From assembly GCF_018780565.1 (NCBI RefSeq), contig NZ_JADMJN010000001.1, forward strand, positions 1 to 64,000: a stretch of 64,000 nucleotides of DNA, in the 5' to 3' direction. This DNA is from Rhodoferax sp. Lineage in GTDB: Bacteria > Pseudomonadota > Gammaproteobacteria > Burkholderiales > Burkholderiaceae_C. This document shows positions 43,711 through 52,625 of this stretch, in pieces. A program made the position numbers and the translations under genes. Each line of letters opens with the position of its first letter. Position 1 is the first letter of the stretch. A model generated the notes under the pieces. The model was not told where the DNA came from, made no database searches, and worked only from the letters and a program-made list of their open reading frames with translations.

Positions 43711-44074
43711 CACGGAGTTGGTACTCGATGCGATGATGATGGCGGTATGGCGCAGAAGGCCCAAAACCCCTGTGATGATTCACTCTGACCAAGGCAGCCA
43801 ATTTGGTAGTGATGACTTCAATCGGTGGTGCAAGGACAACCAACTGGTGCCCAGCATGAGTCGCCGGGGAAACTGTTGGGACAATGCCGTTGCCGAATCA
43901 TTCTTCAGCAGTCTGAAGAAGGAGCGCATCAAACGCCACATCTACGCTACTCGGCAGGACGCCAAGTCAGACGTGTTTGATTACGTTGAGGGTTTTTACA
44001 ATCGAGTCCGCAGGCACAGTCACCTAGACCAACTGAGCCCACTGGAATTCGAGCAACTTCGAACTGGAAGTTGA
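43711..44074 (+). pseudogene. IS3 orfB, 3' part
   Basis: The frame reads ATELVLDAMMMAVWRRRPK, then VMIHSDQGSQFGSDDF (the second catalytic Asp), NCWDNAVAESFFSSLKKE (Glu) and YVEGFYNRVRRHSHLDQLS, the usual end of OrfB, and stops at 44074 just before the right inverted repeat. The first catalytic Asp and the whole 5' half of orfB are absent. Confidence 0.85.
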
Positions 44075-44078
44075 TTTA

Positions 44079-44103
44079 TGTCTATTGAAGCGGGTGAAGT
44101 CCA
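44079..44103 (-). repeat. IS3 right inverted repeat
   Basis: 25 bp ending GAAGTCCA; exact reverse complement of 30222-30246. The bases after it, CTA at 44104-44106, match the bases before the left end. Confidence 0.95.
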
Positions 44104-44462
44104 CTAACGCTGACCACTTTCTGCACATCTGACAGGGGTTGTCGCAAAATCAAGTTTCCTGTTTTCAGGATCCTAGACGCAGAGGATCAAGAGGAATACC
44201 ACCTTCTTCCAATTACGTGTGAAGTAGAAAATTTTTGCAGCATTGGCCAGGTTCTGCTCCTGGGTCAATCTACCCAGGGCCGTATGCGGGCGGCCGTGTG
44301 TGTGACCAAGGCCAATTAGGGGGCACAGATCAGGAACGGGCAAACCCGCGTCCACACGCTTGCGCGCTTGCATGATCTGGCTGCATGAGAACTCGACTTT
44401 TCATAAAGAAATTATCACGCCGATGGTTTGATGGTGTGATTCCCTTACCAACCCATTGGACC
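44104..44462. other. Gap with a transposase remnant
   Basis: About 360 bp between the IS3 end and the caspase gene. On the minus strand (about 44210-44340) it reads GHTHGRPHTALGRLTQEQN, which resembles the C-terminal end of an IS3-type transposase, without start or catalytic core. I see no other gene. Confidence 0.5.
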
Positions 44463-46400
44463 CTATCGACGGAAATAAAAATCACCAACAACTTGATCAT
44501 AGATTGCCGGTACTTGCTCGTGGCCAACTGACCTGGCTATGCCAACCACTTCATTTCGGACATTGCGAACAACCTTATCAATACTCACTCCAGACTTCTG
44601 CATTTCTTTTAAAAATATGCGCGTAAAAAGTCCGTTCTTACTCTTGTCCGTGGGCCCCAACTTATCCAGAGCTCTCTGGCCGGCACCGGCCGAGAAAATG
44701 ACCATTTGCCCAGTCGCTGCTGTAGTAGGCGAAAGGCCGCGACCGCCAATATTGCGTCCCACACTTTTAAAGGGATTGTCGCGACAGGCATCAATCATTG
44801 CCAACGTGAACTTTGCTTTGCGCTCATTCATGTCGTCCAGTACTCGCTGCAATTGAATGCCATCGTCTTTAATTTCCTCTTCGCTCTCACCAGCAATATC
44901 GATCGGCAATAGATAGTTCATAGCGCCAATTTGAACGCCATGTCCCGCGTAAAAAATCATGACCTCGTCACCGCCTCCTACCTGCTCCTTAAAATTGCGC
45001 AAGGCCAGTTTCATACCTTTTTCGGTCAAGTCCAGCTTCAACGTCACTTGGTAGCCCAACTGGGTGAGACTCTCGGCAATCGCTCTAGCATCCTCACGGG
45101 CATTAACCAACTTGCTCACTTGCATGTAGGAGTCGTTGCCGATGACCAATGCTCGTCGATTCGCAAAAACGATGGTTTGATCGGAGCTGACTTTTTTCTC
45201 TTCGAGGCCAGCGAGTTGTTGGCGCAACTTTGCAACTTCTTCATCACGCAGACGGGCCGTCCTCAGTAATTCATCCCTTGCGCGAGTTTCTTCGGCGAAT
45301 TCCCTGGCTCTGGCTTCTTGAACTCGACGTTCTTGCTCTTTAGCGGCTGCTAGCTGCGCAAGGCGCGTTTTTTCATCGGAAATGGCTGCCTGATCCAAGC
45401 GAGCTCGCTCCCTTTGAGCATCCTGAATTTTTCCGTCCCCTACGGAGGTAGAGGGCATCACCTTCTCTTCCTGCTTCAAACTTTCAGAAGTCGACGCTAC
45501 AAAACCCGAATTCAGTGCCACGACATCGCGATCTCTCGTCGCCTCGATCGACACCATACTGGTGCCACCTAGAACTGCATCAAAGGTACTAGTTTGTTTG
45601 GTCTTAAAGATGCGACCGCTTATGATTTCAATGTCATGCAACCCAGCAGTCAGCAGCAGCTCATCATTGATCAAATGCGAAAGAGGTATCTCCGTCTTAT
45701 TTAGATTTATGACGGTGCCGTCCTTCGGCGAGATTTTCTTATCGACCATAAATTGAACAGGCCCCACATTCATGAGCCGCTTAGTGTCGATCTCTTTTCC
45801 CGAAAAAATGCTTTTCAAAACCTCAGCGCGGGATGCAAAACCAACCTGATTCGCTTGAGAGGAATCTGTAAACTGGTCCAAATTTCGTATTCTTGTCAGC
45901 CGATCATCCTGAACTCTCAACAAAGTCCACTTGACTGGTATTTCCAAGCTACCACCCTTGGTTATGGCTAGCGTTTGGCCCTTGATGACAGCTGAACCAG
46001 TTAATGGATTGGCCGCAGAAGACTCCCAGGGATATCGAGATGAAATAACCGAGAAAAGCCCCTCAGAGTGAGCCAGTACGATCCCGACCTCAAATTCATT
46101 TATTGATCCGCTGAAAAGAACAATTCCATCGGACGGTGAAACGATGGGAGTCAGAGGCTTCATCAAAATAGTTGACGAGGCATCCCCTCCTGTGGAGCGG
46201 GCAATATAAATCACCTGATTCTCAAATTCCGCGGGCCAACTCCAATTGGCTCGTGTCAATGACACTTTGCCGCTTTGGTCCGGTTGTGCAATCTCTTGCT
46301 TATCCGCAACATGAGCCAGATCTGCAGCGAAAACTGTAGTAAGACCGAATATCAACAAATGCAACACAACAAGCATGCCGCTTTTGAATTTTGAATTCAT
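44463..46400 (-). CDS. Secreted caspase-like protease (peptidase C14) with M23-like and coiled-coil regions
   Basis: 645 residues from the ATG at 46400; two earlier in-frame ATGs exist. Signal peptide (MLVVLHLLIFGLTTVFAAD). Residues about 90-160 (SPSDGIVLFSGSINEFE, LAHSEGLFSVIS, VIKGQTLAIT) match the M23/LytM fold, but the final His of the HxH metal site is not present, so this domain should bind and not cut. A long coiled coil (about 325-415) leads to a C14 domain: ALVIGNDSYM, catalytic His in IFYAGHGVQ (about 487) and Cys in IDACRDNPF (about 537). It is a periplasmic orthocaspase, intact. Confidence 0.85.
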   Translation of the reverse strand: MNSKFKSGMLVVLHLLIFGLTTVFAADLAHVADKQEIAQPDQSGKVSLTRANWSWPAEFENQVIYIARSTGGDASSTILMKPLTPIVSPSDGIVLFSGSINEFEVGIVLAHSEGLFSVISSRYPWESSAANPLTGSAVIKGQTLAITKGGSLEIPVKWTLLRVQDDRLTRIRNLDQFTDSSQANQVGFASRAEVLKSIFSGKEIDTKRLMNVGPVQFMVDKKISPKDGTVINLNKTEIPLSHLINDELLLTAGLHDIEIISGRIFKTKQTSTFDAVLGGTSMVSIEATRDRDVVALNSGFVASTSESLKQEEKVMPSTSVGDGKIQDAQRERARLDQAAISDEKTRLAQLAAAKEQERRVQEARAREFAEETRARDELLRTARLRDEEVAKLRQQLAGLEEKKVSSDQTIVFANRRALVIGNDSYMQVSKLVNAREDARAIAESLTQLGYQVTLKLDLTEKGMKLALRNFKEQVGGGDEVMIFYAGHGVQIGAMNYLLPIDIAGESEEEIKDDGIQLQRVLDDMNERKAKFTLAMIDACRDNPFKSVGRNIGGRGLSPTTAATGQMVIFSAGAGQRALDKLGPTDKSKNGLFTRIFLKEMQKSGVSIDKVVRNVRNEVVGIARSVGHEQVPAIYDQVVGDFYFRR

Positions 46401-46590
46401 CATCAGTCTCTCCAGTTTCATTAAGCTTACTCGGTTTACGCACCCGCAACGAATGGCAATTGCCGTCTGATGCGGTTTAAGTTTGAGTCGTTGTAAGCCA
46501 GCTCATTGCATCGACCGGGTGAATACAGGATCCCGGTCTGTCACATGGTCAATGGAGAAATGGCAGTCAACGCAGAGCCCTCGGATCAAT

Positions 46591-47778
46591 TTAAGCTCTA
46601 GCCACCGGAATATCCGCCCACTTAGTCGTGTACCCCGGCGTTCTGCGCTCTTGCTTCATCGACCAAACCCGTCGATCACCCTCCAATCCAGCACTGCCCA
46701 TCAGCACGGTGCCCTTGCCGTAGCGTTGGTTCAGTCCATCCAGCGCCGTCATCAGCTGGGGGCGGTACTCGCTATGGTCATCTTCCAGGTCGAGTTCACC
46801 CTGTTGTTGGTGGTCCGGCTGCAGGTCCAGCAACATGACACCCGCCTTGGCGTACTTGAACCCATCTCTATAGATGCTCTTCAAGGCATCCAGGGCTGCA
46901 TGGACGATGGCTGCGCTGTCAGCACTGGGGCGTCGCAGCGGTAGCACCGCCGAGCGGCTGTATTGCGGTTCAGACCTGAATGGACTCGTTCGGATAAATA
47001 CCAATACCTGGCCGGTCTGGCTGTGCTGTTTACGGACCTTCTCTGCCGCTCGGGACGCAAACTCGGTGACCGCCTCGCTGAGATGGCTCAGGCTGGTCAC
47101 CGGATGCCCAAAGGACCGCGTACAAGCGATCTCCTTCTTGGGGGCCGGATGGTTCTCCAGATCAATGCAAGGCGTGCCTTGAAGTTCTCTGACGGTGCGT
47201 TCCAAAATCACCGACCAGTTGCCCCGGACGGTGGCGGGGTCCAATCGAGTTAAGTCCAGGACCGTATGAATCCCGGCTGCGATGAGTTGTTTGCTGATCT
47301 GCCTGCCAACGCCCCATACCTCATTGACCGCGGTTGCGGCCAGGACCGCATCAAGCGCGGCTGGCGTCAGTGATTCCAGGTCGCAGACCTGTGCCAGGTG
47401 GTCCGGGTAGCTGCCAAGCTTGCGTTCAGCTGTCTTGGCGATGTGGTTGGCCAACTTGGCCAGGGTCTTGGTCTTACCGATGCCAATGCCACAGGGTATC
47501 CCCACCCACTGCAAGATGCGAGAACGAATCTTGTGACTGCGCTCCACCAGGTCACCCCGAACGCCGGTGAGGTCGATGAAGCTTTCGTCGATCGAGTACA
47601 CCTCCTGCGCTGCGCCCAAACCAGCGGCCAGATTCATCATCCGATCCGACATGTCGCCGTACAAGGCGAAGTTGGCCGACAGGGCCACCAGCCCAGACGA
47701 TTCAGCCAGGTGCTTGATCTTGAACCACGGTGCCCCCATGGCAATGCCCAGGGCCTTGGCTTCGTTCGAGCGGGCCAC
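46591..47778 (-). pseudogene. umuC: Truncated Y-family DNA polymerase (UmuC-like), N-terminus missing
   Basis: 395 codons starting [19 protein letters not shown], in line with residue 38 of the full-length UmuC at 60707-62005. The palm Asp in [14 protein letters not shown] is absent; upstream DNA keeps NNDGCAVARS in frame and then loses similarity. The later motifs are all there: SIDESFIDLTGV (catalytic acids), [13 protein letters not shown] and VWGVGRQISKQL. Without the first catalytic Asp it cannot polymerise. The two copies have diverged, so they are old paralogues and not a recent duplication. The mer genes begin next to the cut end. Confidence 0.8.
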
Positions 47779-47876
47779 CGCACAGCCGTCATTGTTTCTG
47801 AATGACCCTAACTGTTAGTAGGCTATATACGCCTATGCTCTATCGTCAATTTGACGACTAACAATTTTTGCAGGAA

Positions 47877-48272
47877 TTAAGTGCCAGCCAAAGTGTCAAT
47901 GATGGGGCATGGTCCAGATTCGACTCCGTTTTCGCAGCGCTTAGACAAGTCAGTAAGGGTCTTCTTCATGCGGCGCAGGTCAGCAATGCGGGCATCAATC
48001 TCCTTGATCTTGTGCTCAGCCAGTTCCTTGGTTTCGCAACAGTTTTTTGCTTCTTCAAAGCTGAGAAGACTGCTGGCCTCACCCAACGTGAATCCCAATG
48101 TTTGTGCGCGCTTGATGAATTTGACTCGTCGGACGACCTCTTCGCCATACTTGCGCTGCCCGCCCTGCGGGAGTAAGGGCTCAGCAATCAGACCAATGCG
48201 CTGGTAATAGCGGATCGTGTCGATCTTTACACCCGCCGCATTGGCCGCTCGGCCAATTGTCATCTCGTTCAT
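47877..48272 (-). CDS. merR: Mercury-responsive regulator MerR
   Basis: 131 residues. The MerR helix-turn-helix (TIGRAANAAGVKIDTIRYYQRIGL) is followed by a dimerisation helix and the Hg-binding cysteines: ENCCETKEL-type C near 79, RCENGVESGPCPII (near 113 and 122). These positions match the three-Cys Hg(II) site. It is divergent from merT with a typical 19-bp spaced promoter and 8-bp palindrome between (48291-48321), so it represses and, when Hg(II)-bound, activates that promoter. Start at 48272 or at an ATG three codons later. Confidence 0.9.
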   Translation of the reverse strand: MNEMTIGRAANAAGVKIDTIRYYQRIGLIAEPLLPQGGQRKYGEEVVRRVKFIKRAQTLGFTLGEASSLLSFEEAKNCCETKELAEHKIKEIDARIADLRRMKKTLTDLSKRCENGVESGPCPIIDTLAGT

Positions 48273-48290
48273 GGCATTTCCAAATAGTGC

Positions 48291-48321
48291 TTGACTCTGG
48301 ACTCTAGTCCAGACTTTACAT
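48291..48321 (+). promoter_or_regulatory. MerR-controlled mer promoter
   Basis: -35 TTGACT (48291-48296) and -10 TTACAT (48316-48321) with a 19-bp spacer. The palindrome TCTGGACT-CT-AGTCCAGA (48296-48313) has perfect 8-bp arms between them. The long spacer and central dyad are the hallmark of MerR-type activation. Confidence 0.85.
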
Positions 48322-48355
48322 TAGCCTATCCCTTGTTGGGTTGGAAGGATTTGTG

Positions 48356-48697
48356 ATGGACATTAAAGTCAAATCTTCAATGGCCGCGGCTGCGCTGGCA
48401 GCCATTGGCGCCTCTGCGTGTTGCGCTGGACCTCTCATCCTTTTGTCGCTCGGCATTGGCGGGGCCTGGATTGGCAACCTGACCGCGCTCGAGCCCTACC
48501 GACCCATCTTCGTGGCCTTGGTTGCGGTGTTCATGGTCATGGCTTGGCGACGGCTTTACCGCGAGTCGACGTGCGCCACCGGAGATGCCTGCGCCATCCC
48601 TGAGGTGGTCGCGCGGCAACGAACCATCTTTTGGGTCGTGTTGGCAATGGTCTGCCTCATGGCGGCATCACCCTGGCTTCTTCCCTTCATCTTTTAA
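48356..48697 (+). CDS. merT: Mercuric ion transport protein MerT
   Basis: 113 residues from the ATG at 48356 (GGAAGG upstream); an upstream in-frame start at 48341 is unlikely. Three hydrophobic segments; the first ends with the paired Cys22-Cys23 in ASACCAGPL that takes up Hg(II), and further Cys occur in the loop ESTCATGDACAIP. It passes Hg(II) from the periplasm to the cytoplasm. It is followed after 11 bp by merP. No merA is present in the window. Confidence 0.9.
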   Translation: MDIKVKSSMAAAALAAIGASACCAGPLILLSLGIGGAWIGNLTALEPYRPIFVALVAVFMVMAWRRLYRESTCATGDACAIPEVVARQRTIFWVVLAMVCLMAASPWLLPFIF

Positions 48698-48708
48698 GGA
48701 CACCACCA

Positions 48709-48989
48709 TGCGTTCATATCTTTTGGCCCTCTCGATTTTCCTTTCAATCAACGCTTTCGCTGGAACGCCAAAGACAGTCACCCTCGACATAAAGAACATG
48801 ACTTGTGATCTTTGTCCCGTGACGGTCAAGAAGGCTTTGGAGAAGACGCCTGGCGTCGCAAAAGCCCAAATCGACTTCGCGAAGAAGACCGCCACGGTCA
48901 CCTTTGACCCCGATGTCGCCACCGTGGCGGCTTTGACCCAGGCCACAACCAATGCTGGATACCCCTCCACTGCGCGGGAGGTCAAGTGA
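48709..48989 (+). CDS. merP: Periplasmic mercury-binding protein MerP
   Basis: 93 residues with a signal peptide (SYLLALSIFLSINAFAG), ATG at 48709 after AAGGACACCACC. The HMA-type domain has the metal site MTCDLCPVTVKKAL (CxxC) where classic MerP has MTCAAC, plus GVAKAQIDF and TVTFDPDVATVAALTQATTNAGYPS. It hands Hg(II) to MerT. The stop overlaps the GTG start of the next gene. Confidence 0.88.
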
Positions 48990-49204
48990 GCAACCCGATT
49001 CAAACCACATCGGCCCTGACATGTCCCGAATGCGGCCATGCCATCAAGCTTGAGATGCCGACGGACGCCTGTCAGTTTTTTTACGAATGCGAAGGATGCA
49101 AGGCAGTGATGCGCCCACTGCCTGGAGACTGCTGTGTTTTTTGCAGTTATGGAGATGTGAAGTGCCCGCCCATTCAAGCGGAGGCCGCCTGCTGCGCGCG
49201 TTAG
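48986..49204 (+). CDS. GDCCVxC Cys-rich protein of mer/metal loci
   Basis: 72 residues, GTG start at 48986 overlapping the merP stop by 4 bp. Ten cysteines: TCPECGHAI, FFYECEGCKAV and GDCCVFCSYGDVKCPP, with EAACCAR at the end. The GDCCVFCSYG motif is a hallmark of a family of small proteins next to merTP genes; their biochemical role is not known to me, but multiple thiols would suit metal or Hg binding. It is transcribed with merTP. Confidence 0.8.
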   Translation: MSNPIQTTSALTCPECGHAIKLEMPTDACQFFYECEGCKAVMRPLPGDCCVFCSYGDVKCPPIQAEAACCAR

Positions 49205-49222
49205 TCAAACCGTAGTGGGTTG

Positions 49223-49705
49223 TCAGTGCTTGTGATGCGACTTGTGCGCGCCGCTGGCTGCGTGAGAACCATGAACATGCCCCTCCCGCCCATGGCCTGA
49301 TACAGGCGATTTTGCAATCTCTGTCAATTCATTGAGAATGCCGCAGTGCTGGGCTTGCTGGCCACCCAGGCAGGTCTCGCGCAGGCTTTTGAGCTGCTTT
49401 TCCAAGTTGCGCAGCTCCTTGATCCGCTCGGCCACGTGTCCAATGTGTTCATCAAGCAGCTCATTGACTTCCAGACAGTTTTCAGTCGGCGCGTCCTTGA
49501 ATCGCAACAGAACACGAATCTCATCCAGCGTCATGTCCAGTCCACGGCAATGGCGGATGAAGGACAAGCGCTCTGCGTGGGCTTCACCGTAAATGCGGTA
49601 ATTGCCTTCACTGCGACCGGGTTCGGCCAGTAAGTTCTCGCGTTCGTAGAAACGGATGGTTTCGACTTGCGTGTTCGTGAGAGCGGCCAGTTCGCCAATT
49701 TTCAT
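49223..49705 (-). CDS. cadR: MerR-family Cd/Pb/Zn-responsive regulator (CadR/PbrR-like)
   Basis: 160 residues. HTH: KIGELAALTNTQVETIRFYEREN. Metal-binding cysteines at NCLEVNELLDEHI and CLGGQQAQHCGIL follow the CadR/PbrR spacing, and the last ~28 residues are His-rich (GREGHVHGSHAASGAHKSHH), a known feature of CadR proteins for Cd/Zn. It is divergent from cadA and should control both through the promoter at 49723-49753. Cd versus Pb specificity cannot be decided here. Confidence 0.88.
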   Translation of the reverse strand: MKIGELAALTNTQVETIRFYERENLLAEPGRSEGNYRIYGEAHAERLSFIRHCRGLDMTLDEIRVLLRFKDAPTENCLEVNELLDEHIGHVAERIKELRNLEKQLKSLRETCLGGQQAQHCGILNELTEIAKSPVSGHGREGHVHGSHAASGAHKSHHKH

Positions 49706-49722
49706 GGGATTTCCTCGAGGGC

Positions 49723-49753
49723 TTGACTCTGTAGCGGCTACAGGGTTTTTAAT
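49723..49753 (+). promoter_or_regulatory. CadR-type promoter/operator of cadA
   Basis: -35 TTGACT (49723-49728), palindrome CTGTAG-CGG-CTACAG (49729-49743), and TTTAAT (49748-49753) as -10 with a 19-bp spacer. The pattern matches MerR-family activation sites and resembles the mer promoter found 1.4 kb upstream. Confidence 0.8.
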
Positions 49754-49790
49754 ACTGTATCGCCTCGAATGCCGTTAAGCAAGGACAACC

Positions 49791-52076
49791 ATGAGCCTCC
49801 CAAACACCGAAGAACCCAATGTCAGCCCATCCTGCGGTTGTGGGAGCGTCTGCGGGTCCGAACCCATTTCGCTAGCCCCACCTAAGCAGGAGCCAGAAGG
49901 CATCCCCGTATTTCACATTCCATCCATGGACTGCGCGTCGGAGGAAGGAGAGATTCGCCATGCCTTGGCAAAGCTTCCAGGACTGCGCAGCTTGAGTTTT
50001 CAACTGGGTGCGAGAACGGTTGCCATCGACGCGCCTGCTGAATCCATACCGCAAGCACTGGATGCCATCCGTAAGGCAGGATTCAAACCGGTTCCATTGT
50101 CAACATCCAATGTGAACGGCGATGGTGAAGAAGCTCGTGTCGACAAAATCCAAGCCCATGATCTTCAAGTCGTGCACAAAAAAGGCGGCTTCGCGCTTCC
50201 CGAAGGCTTGCCCCGATACGCCTTGGCATTGGTCCTGGCCTTTGGCGCCGAATCGATTTCCTTCTTTGCACCCGATTCATTGATCTATTCGGGCGTCGGC
50301 ATGGCTCTCTCAGCCGCCGCCATTGGCTTGGCCGGATTTTCGACTTATGTGAAGGGTTTGGCAGCACTGCGCAATCTGCGTTTGAACATCAATGCCTTGA
50401 TGACCGTCGCCGTTACGGGCGCCTTCCTCATTGGTCAATGGCCGGAAGCCGCCATGGTGATGGCCTTGTATGCGATTGCCGAACTGATCGAGGCCCGCTC
50501 CGTGGACCGCGCCCGCAATGCCATCAAGGGACTGCTGGACATGACCCCTGAGAAGGCCGAAGTCAAGCAAGTCGATGGTTCATGGGTGGAGAGTCTGGTC
50601 AAAGCCGTCGCCATAGGCGCAATCGTTCGGGTCAAACCTGGCGCGCGTATTCCGCTGGACGGAGTGATTGTTGCTGGGACCACTTCCGTAGACCAATCCC
50701 CAGTGACTGGCGAAAGCATTCCTGTTGACAAGGCCATCGGAGACCCCGTGTTTGCGGGCACTATCAACACCACGGGCATGATTGAGGCCAGAGTTAACGT
50801 TGCGGCCAATGGCACTTTGCTGGCCCGCATCATCCATGCGGTCGAACAGGCCCAAGGATCGCGCGCGCCCACGCAGCAGTTTGTGGACCGCTTTGCCTCC
50901 ATCTACACGCCCGCCGTTTTCGCGCTGGCCTTGGCCGTGTGCCTGCTGACGCCTTGGTTGCTGGACTGGACATGGATGCAGGCCATCTACAAAGCCTTAG
51001 TGCTTTTGGTCATTGCTTGCCCCTGTGCGTTGGTGATCTCCACGCCCGTGACGGTGGTGAGCGGACTGGCCGCTGCCGCGCGACGCGGCATCTTGATCAA
51101 GGGTGGCATCCACTTGGAGGGCGCCCGCAAGATCAAGGCCATCGCGCTGGACAAGACCGGCACCATCACGCAGGGCAAGCCCAAGCTGGTGGCGACCGAA
51201 GTTCTTCCTACCGACCAGAAGGATTCGCAAGTCTTGCGTTGGGCATCGGACTTGGCAGGGCACTCTGACCATCCCGTGTCCAAAGCCATTGCCCAAGGCC
51301 TGGGGAATCGAGGCAGCGGCCCTATCGAGGGATTCACAGCCATTCCGGGACGCGGCGTCGAGGCCAAAGCCGATGGTCTGACATTGATTATGGGGAATCA
51401 CCGCCTGATCGAAGAACGCGGCCTTTGCAGCCCACAGATCGAAGCGCGCTTGGAGGAGAATGAAGCGCGGGGCCGCACGGTCACGATGTTGGCGTCATCA
51501 ACCCAGGTGCTGGCGATCTTCGCGGTTGCCGACACCATCAAGGAGAGTTCGCGCGAGGCCATCGCCGATCTCCATGCCCTTGGCGTGGCTTCGGTCATTC
51601 TCACGGGCGACAATGTCGCCACCGCCAAGGCCATTGCCAAGGTGGCTGGCATTGACGACGCGCGTGGCAATTTGCTGCCCGAGGACAAGCTCGCCGCCAT
51701 TGAGGCGTTGCAAAAGCAATATGGCTACGTCGCGATGACCGGAGACGGCATCAACGACGCCCCTGCACTCGCCCGCTCCAACATTGGCTTTGCCATGGGC
51801 GGAGCTGGAACCGACACCGCCATGGAGGCAGCAGACGTGGTGATCATGAACGACGATCTGCGACGCATTCCCGAAGCCATCAGGCTTTCGCGCAAGACCC
51901 AAGCCATTCTGTGGCAGAACATTGCCTTGGCTTTGGGCATCAAGGCGGTGTTCTTGCTACTGGCTTTGTTTGGTGGGGCGACGATGTGGATGGCGGTGTT
52001 TGCAGACATGGGTGCAAGCCTGCTGGTCGTTTTCAATGGGTTGAGGGTACTTCAAAAGCAAGCAAATACGTTATAA
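49791..52076 (+). CDS. cadA: P1B-type heavy metal ATPase (Cd2+/Zn2+/Pb2+)
   Basis: 761 residues. A Cys-rich start (CGCGSVCG) precedes an HMA-like domain with SMDCASEEGEIR in place of CxxC. About eight membrane segments follow. VIACPCALVIS (Cys-Pro-Cys near 408) defines the ion pathway, DKTGTITQGKPKL (Asp near 454) is the phosphorylated site, TGDNVATAKAIA and MTGDGINDAPALARS complete the ATP domain. CPC plus MDCxxEE points to Cd/Zn/Pb export. It is divergent from cadR and followed by the czc genes. Confidence 0.93.
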   Translation: MSLPNTEEPNVSPSCGCGSVCGSEPISLAPPKQEPEGIPVFHIPSMDCASEEGEIRHALAKLPGLRSLSFQLGARTVAIDAPAESIPQALDAIRKAGFKPVPLSTSNVNGDGEEARVDKIQAHDLQVVHKKGGFALPEGLPRYALALVLAFGAESISFFAPDSLIYSGVGMALSAAAIGLAGFSTYVKGLAALRNLRLNINALMTVAVTGAFLIGQWPEAAMVMALYAIAELIEARSVDRARNAIKGLLDMTPEKAEVKQVDGSWVESLVKAVAIGAIVRVKPGARIPLDGVIVAGTTSVDQSPVTGESIPVDKAIGDPVFAGTINTTGMIEARVNVAANGTLLARIIHAVEQAQGSRAPTQQFVDRFASIYTPAVFALALAVCLLTPWLLDWTWMQAIYKALVLLVIACPCALVISTPVTVVSGLAAAARRGILIKGGIHLEGARKIKAIALDKTGTITQGKPKLVATEVLPTDQKDSQVLRWASDLAGHSDHPVSKAIAQGLGNRGSGPIEGFTAIPGRGVEAKADGLTLIMGNHRLIEERGLCSPQIEARLEENEARGRTVTMLASSTQVLAIFAVADTIKESSREAIADLHALGVASVILTGDNVATAKAIAKVAGIDDARGNLLPEDKLAAIEALQKQYGYVAMTGDGINDAPALARSNIGFAMGGAGTDTAMEAADVVIMNDDLRRIPEAIRLSRKTQAILWQNIALALGIKAVFLLLALFGGATMWMAVFADMGASLLVVFNGLRVLQKQANTL

Positions 52077-52103
52077 ATCTATAGATGCTAAGATCATCGA
52101 TAT

Positions 52104-52457
52104 ATGCATAAATGGTTGGCAATCCTTTTGTTGGTATTTATGCCGCTACAGCTTAGCTGGGCGGCTGCAGCTAGCTATTGCCAACACGAAACCAGTGCAA
52201 CAGCCAAACACTTTGGTCACCACGAACATCAGCACAAGACTGTGGATGGCAAAGACGCATCCTCCGATCCAGCCAAGTCCATTGGTGGTGATCCTGATTG
52301 CGCGTCCTGTCACGCGGGATGTTTCTCTGCCTTGCCCGGGGCAGTAACGGTAGCATCGCTCACCGACCCAACTCTGGGTAGAGCAGATTATCGTGCTCGT
52401 CTCTCGCCGCCCCCTTCCGAACGCCTCGAACGCCCGCAGTGGCGTGTCCTCGCCTGA
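52104..52457 (+). CDS. czcI: CzcI-like periplasmic metal resistance protein
   Basis: 117 residues with a signal peptide (AILLLVFMPLQLSWAAAAS). A His-rich stretch (KHFGHHEHQHKT) and a Cys-containing GDPDCASCHAGCFS follow. It is 27 bp past the cadA stop and precedes czcC, the position and size of CzcI, a small modulator of the czc efflux system. Metal binding by the His/Cys residues is inferred. Confidence 0.7.
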   Translation: MHKWLAILLLVFMPLQLSWAAAASYCQHETSATAKHFGHHEHQHKTVDGKDASSDPAKSIGGDPDCASCHAGCFSALPGAVTVASLTDPTLGRADYRARLSPPPSERLERPQWRVLA

Positions 52458-52625
52458 TCGGCGGGGAGCGCGTTCCTTTCCTTTCGTCATCACTAATTCG
52501 CGGATACGCCTAGCGCGTGTCCGTGTCAAGCCGACTCGTTCGGTAGACGTGATGACGTCGTAGGCGATCATTTGGATCGCTCTCCGCCGATTCCCTCGTG
52601 TATTTGAATATCACTGGAGAATCGG

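Larger units (their letters stand above)
30222..44103. mobile_element. IS3-family element interrupted by a nest of transposons
   Basis: The two ends are perfectly inverted copies of the same 25 bp (30222-30246 and 44079-44103). The 5' part of orfA (to 30512) and the 3' part of orfB (from about 43711) are at the two ends in the right orientation. The 13.4 kb between came from later insertions: a Tn3-family transposon, a DDE/AAA element and a DDE transposase. The middle of the IS is missing. Both flanks read CTA (30219-30221, 44104-44106), a possible 3-bp target duplication. Confidence 0.9.
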
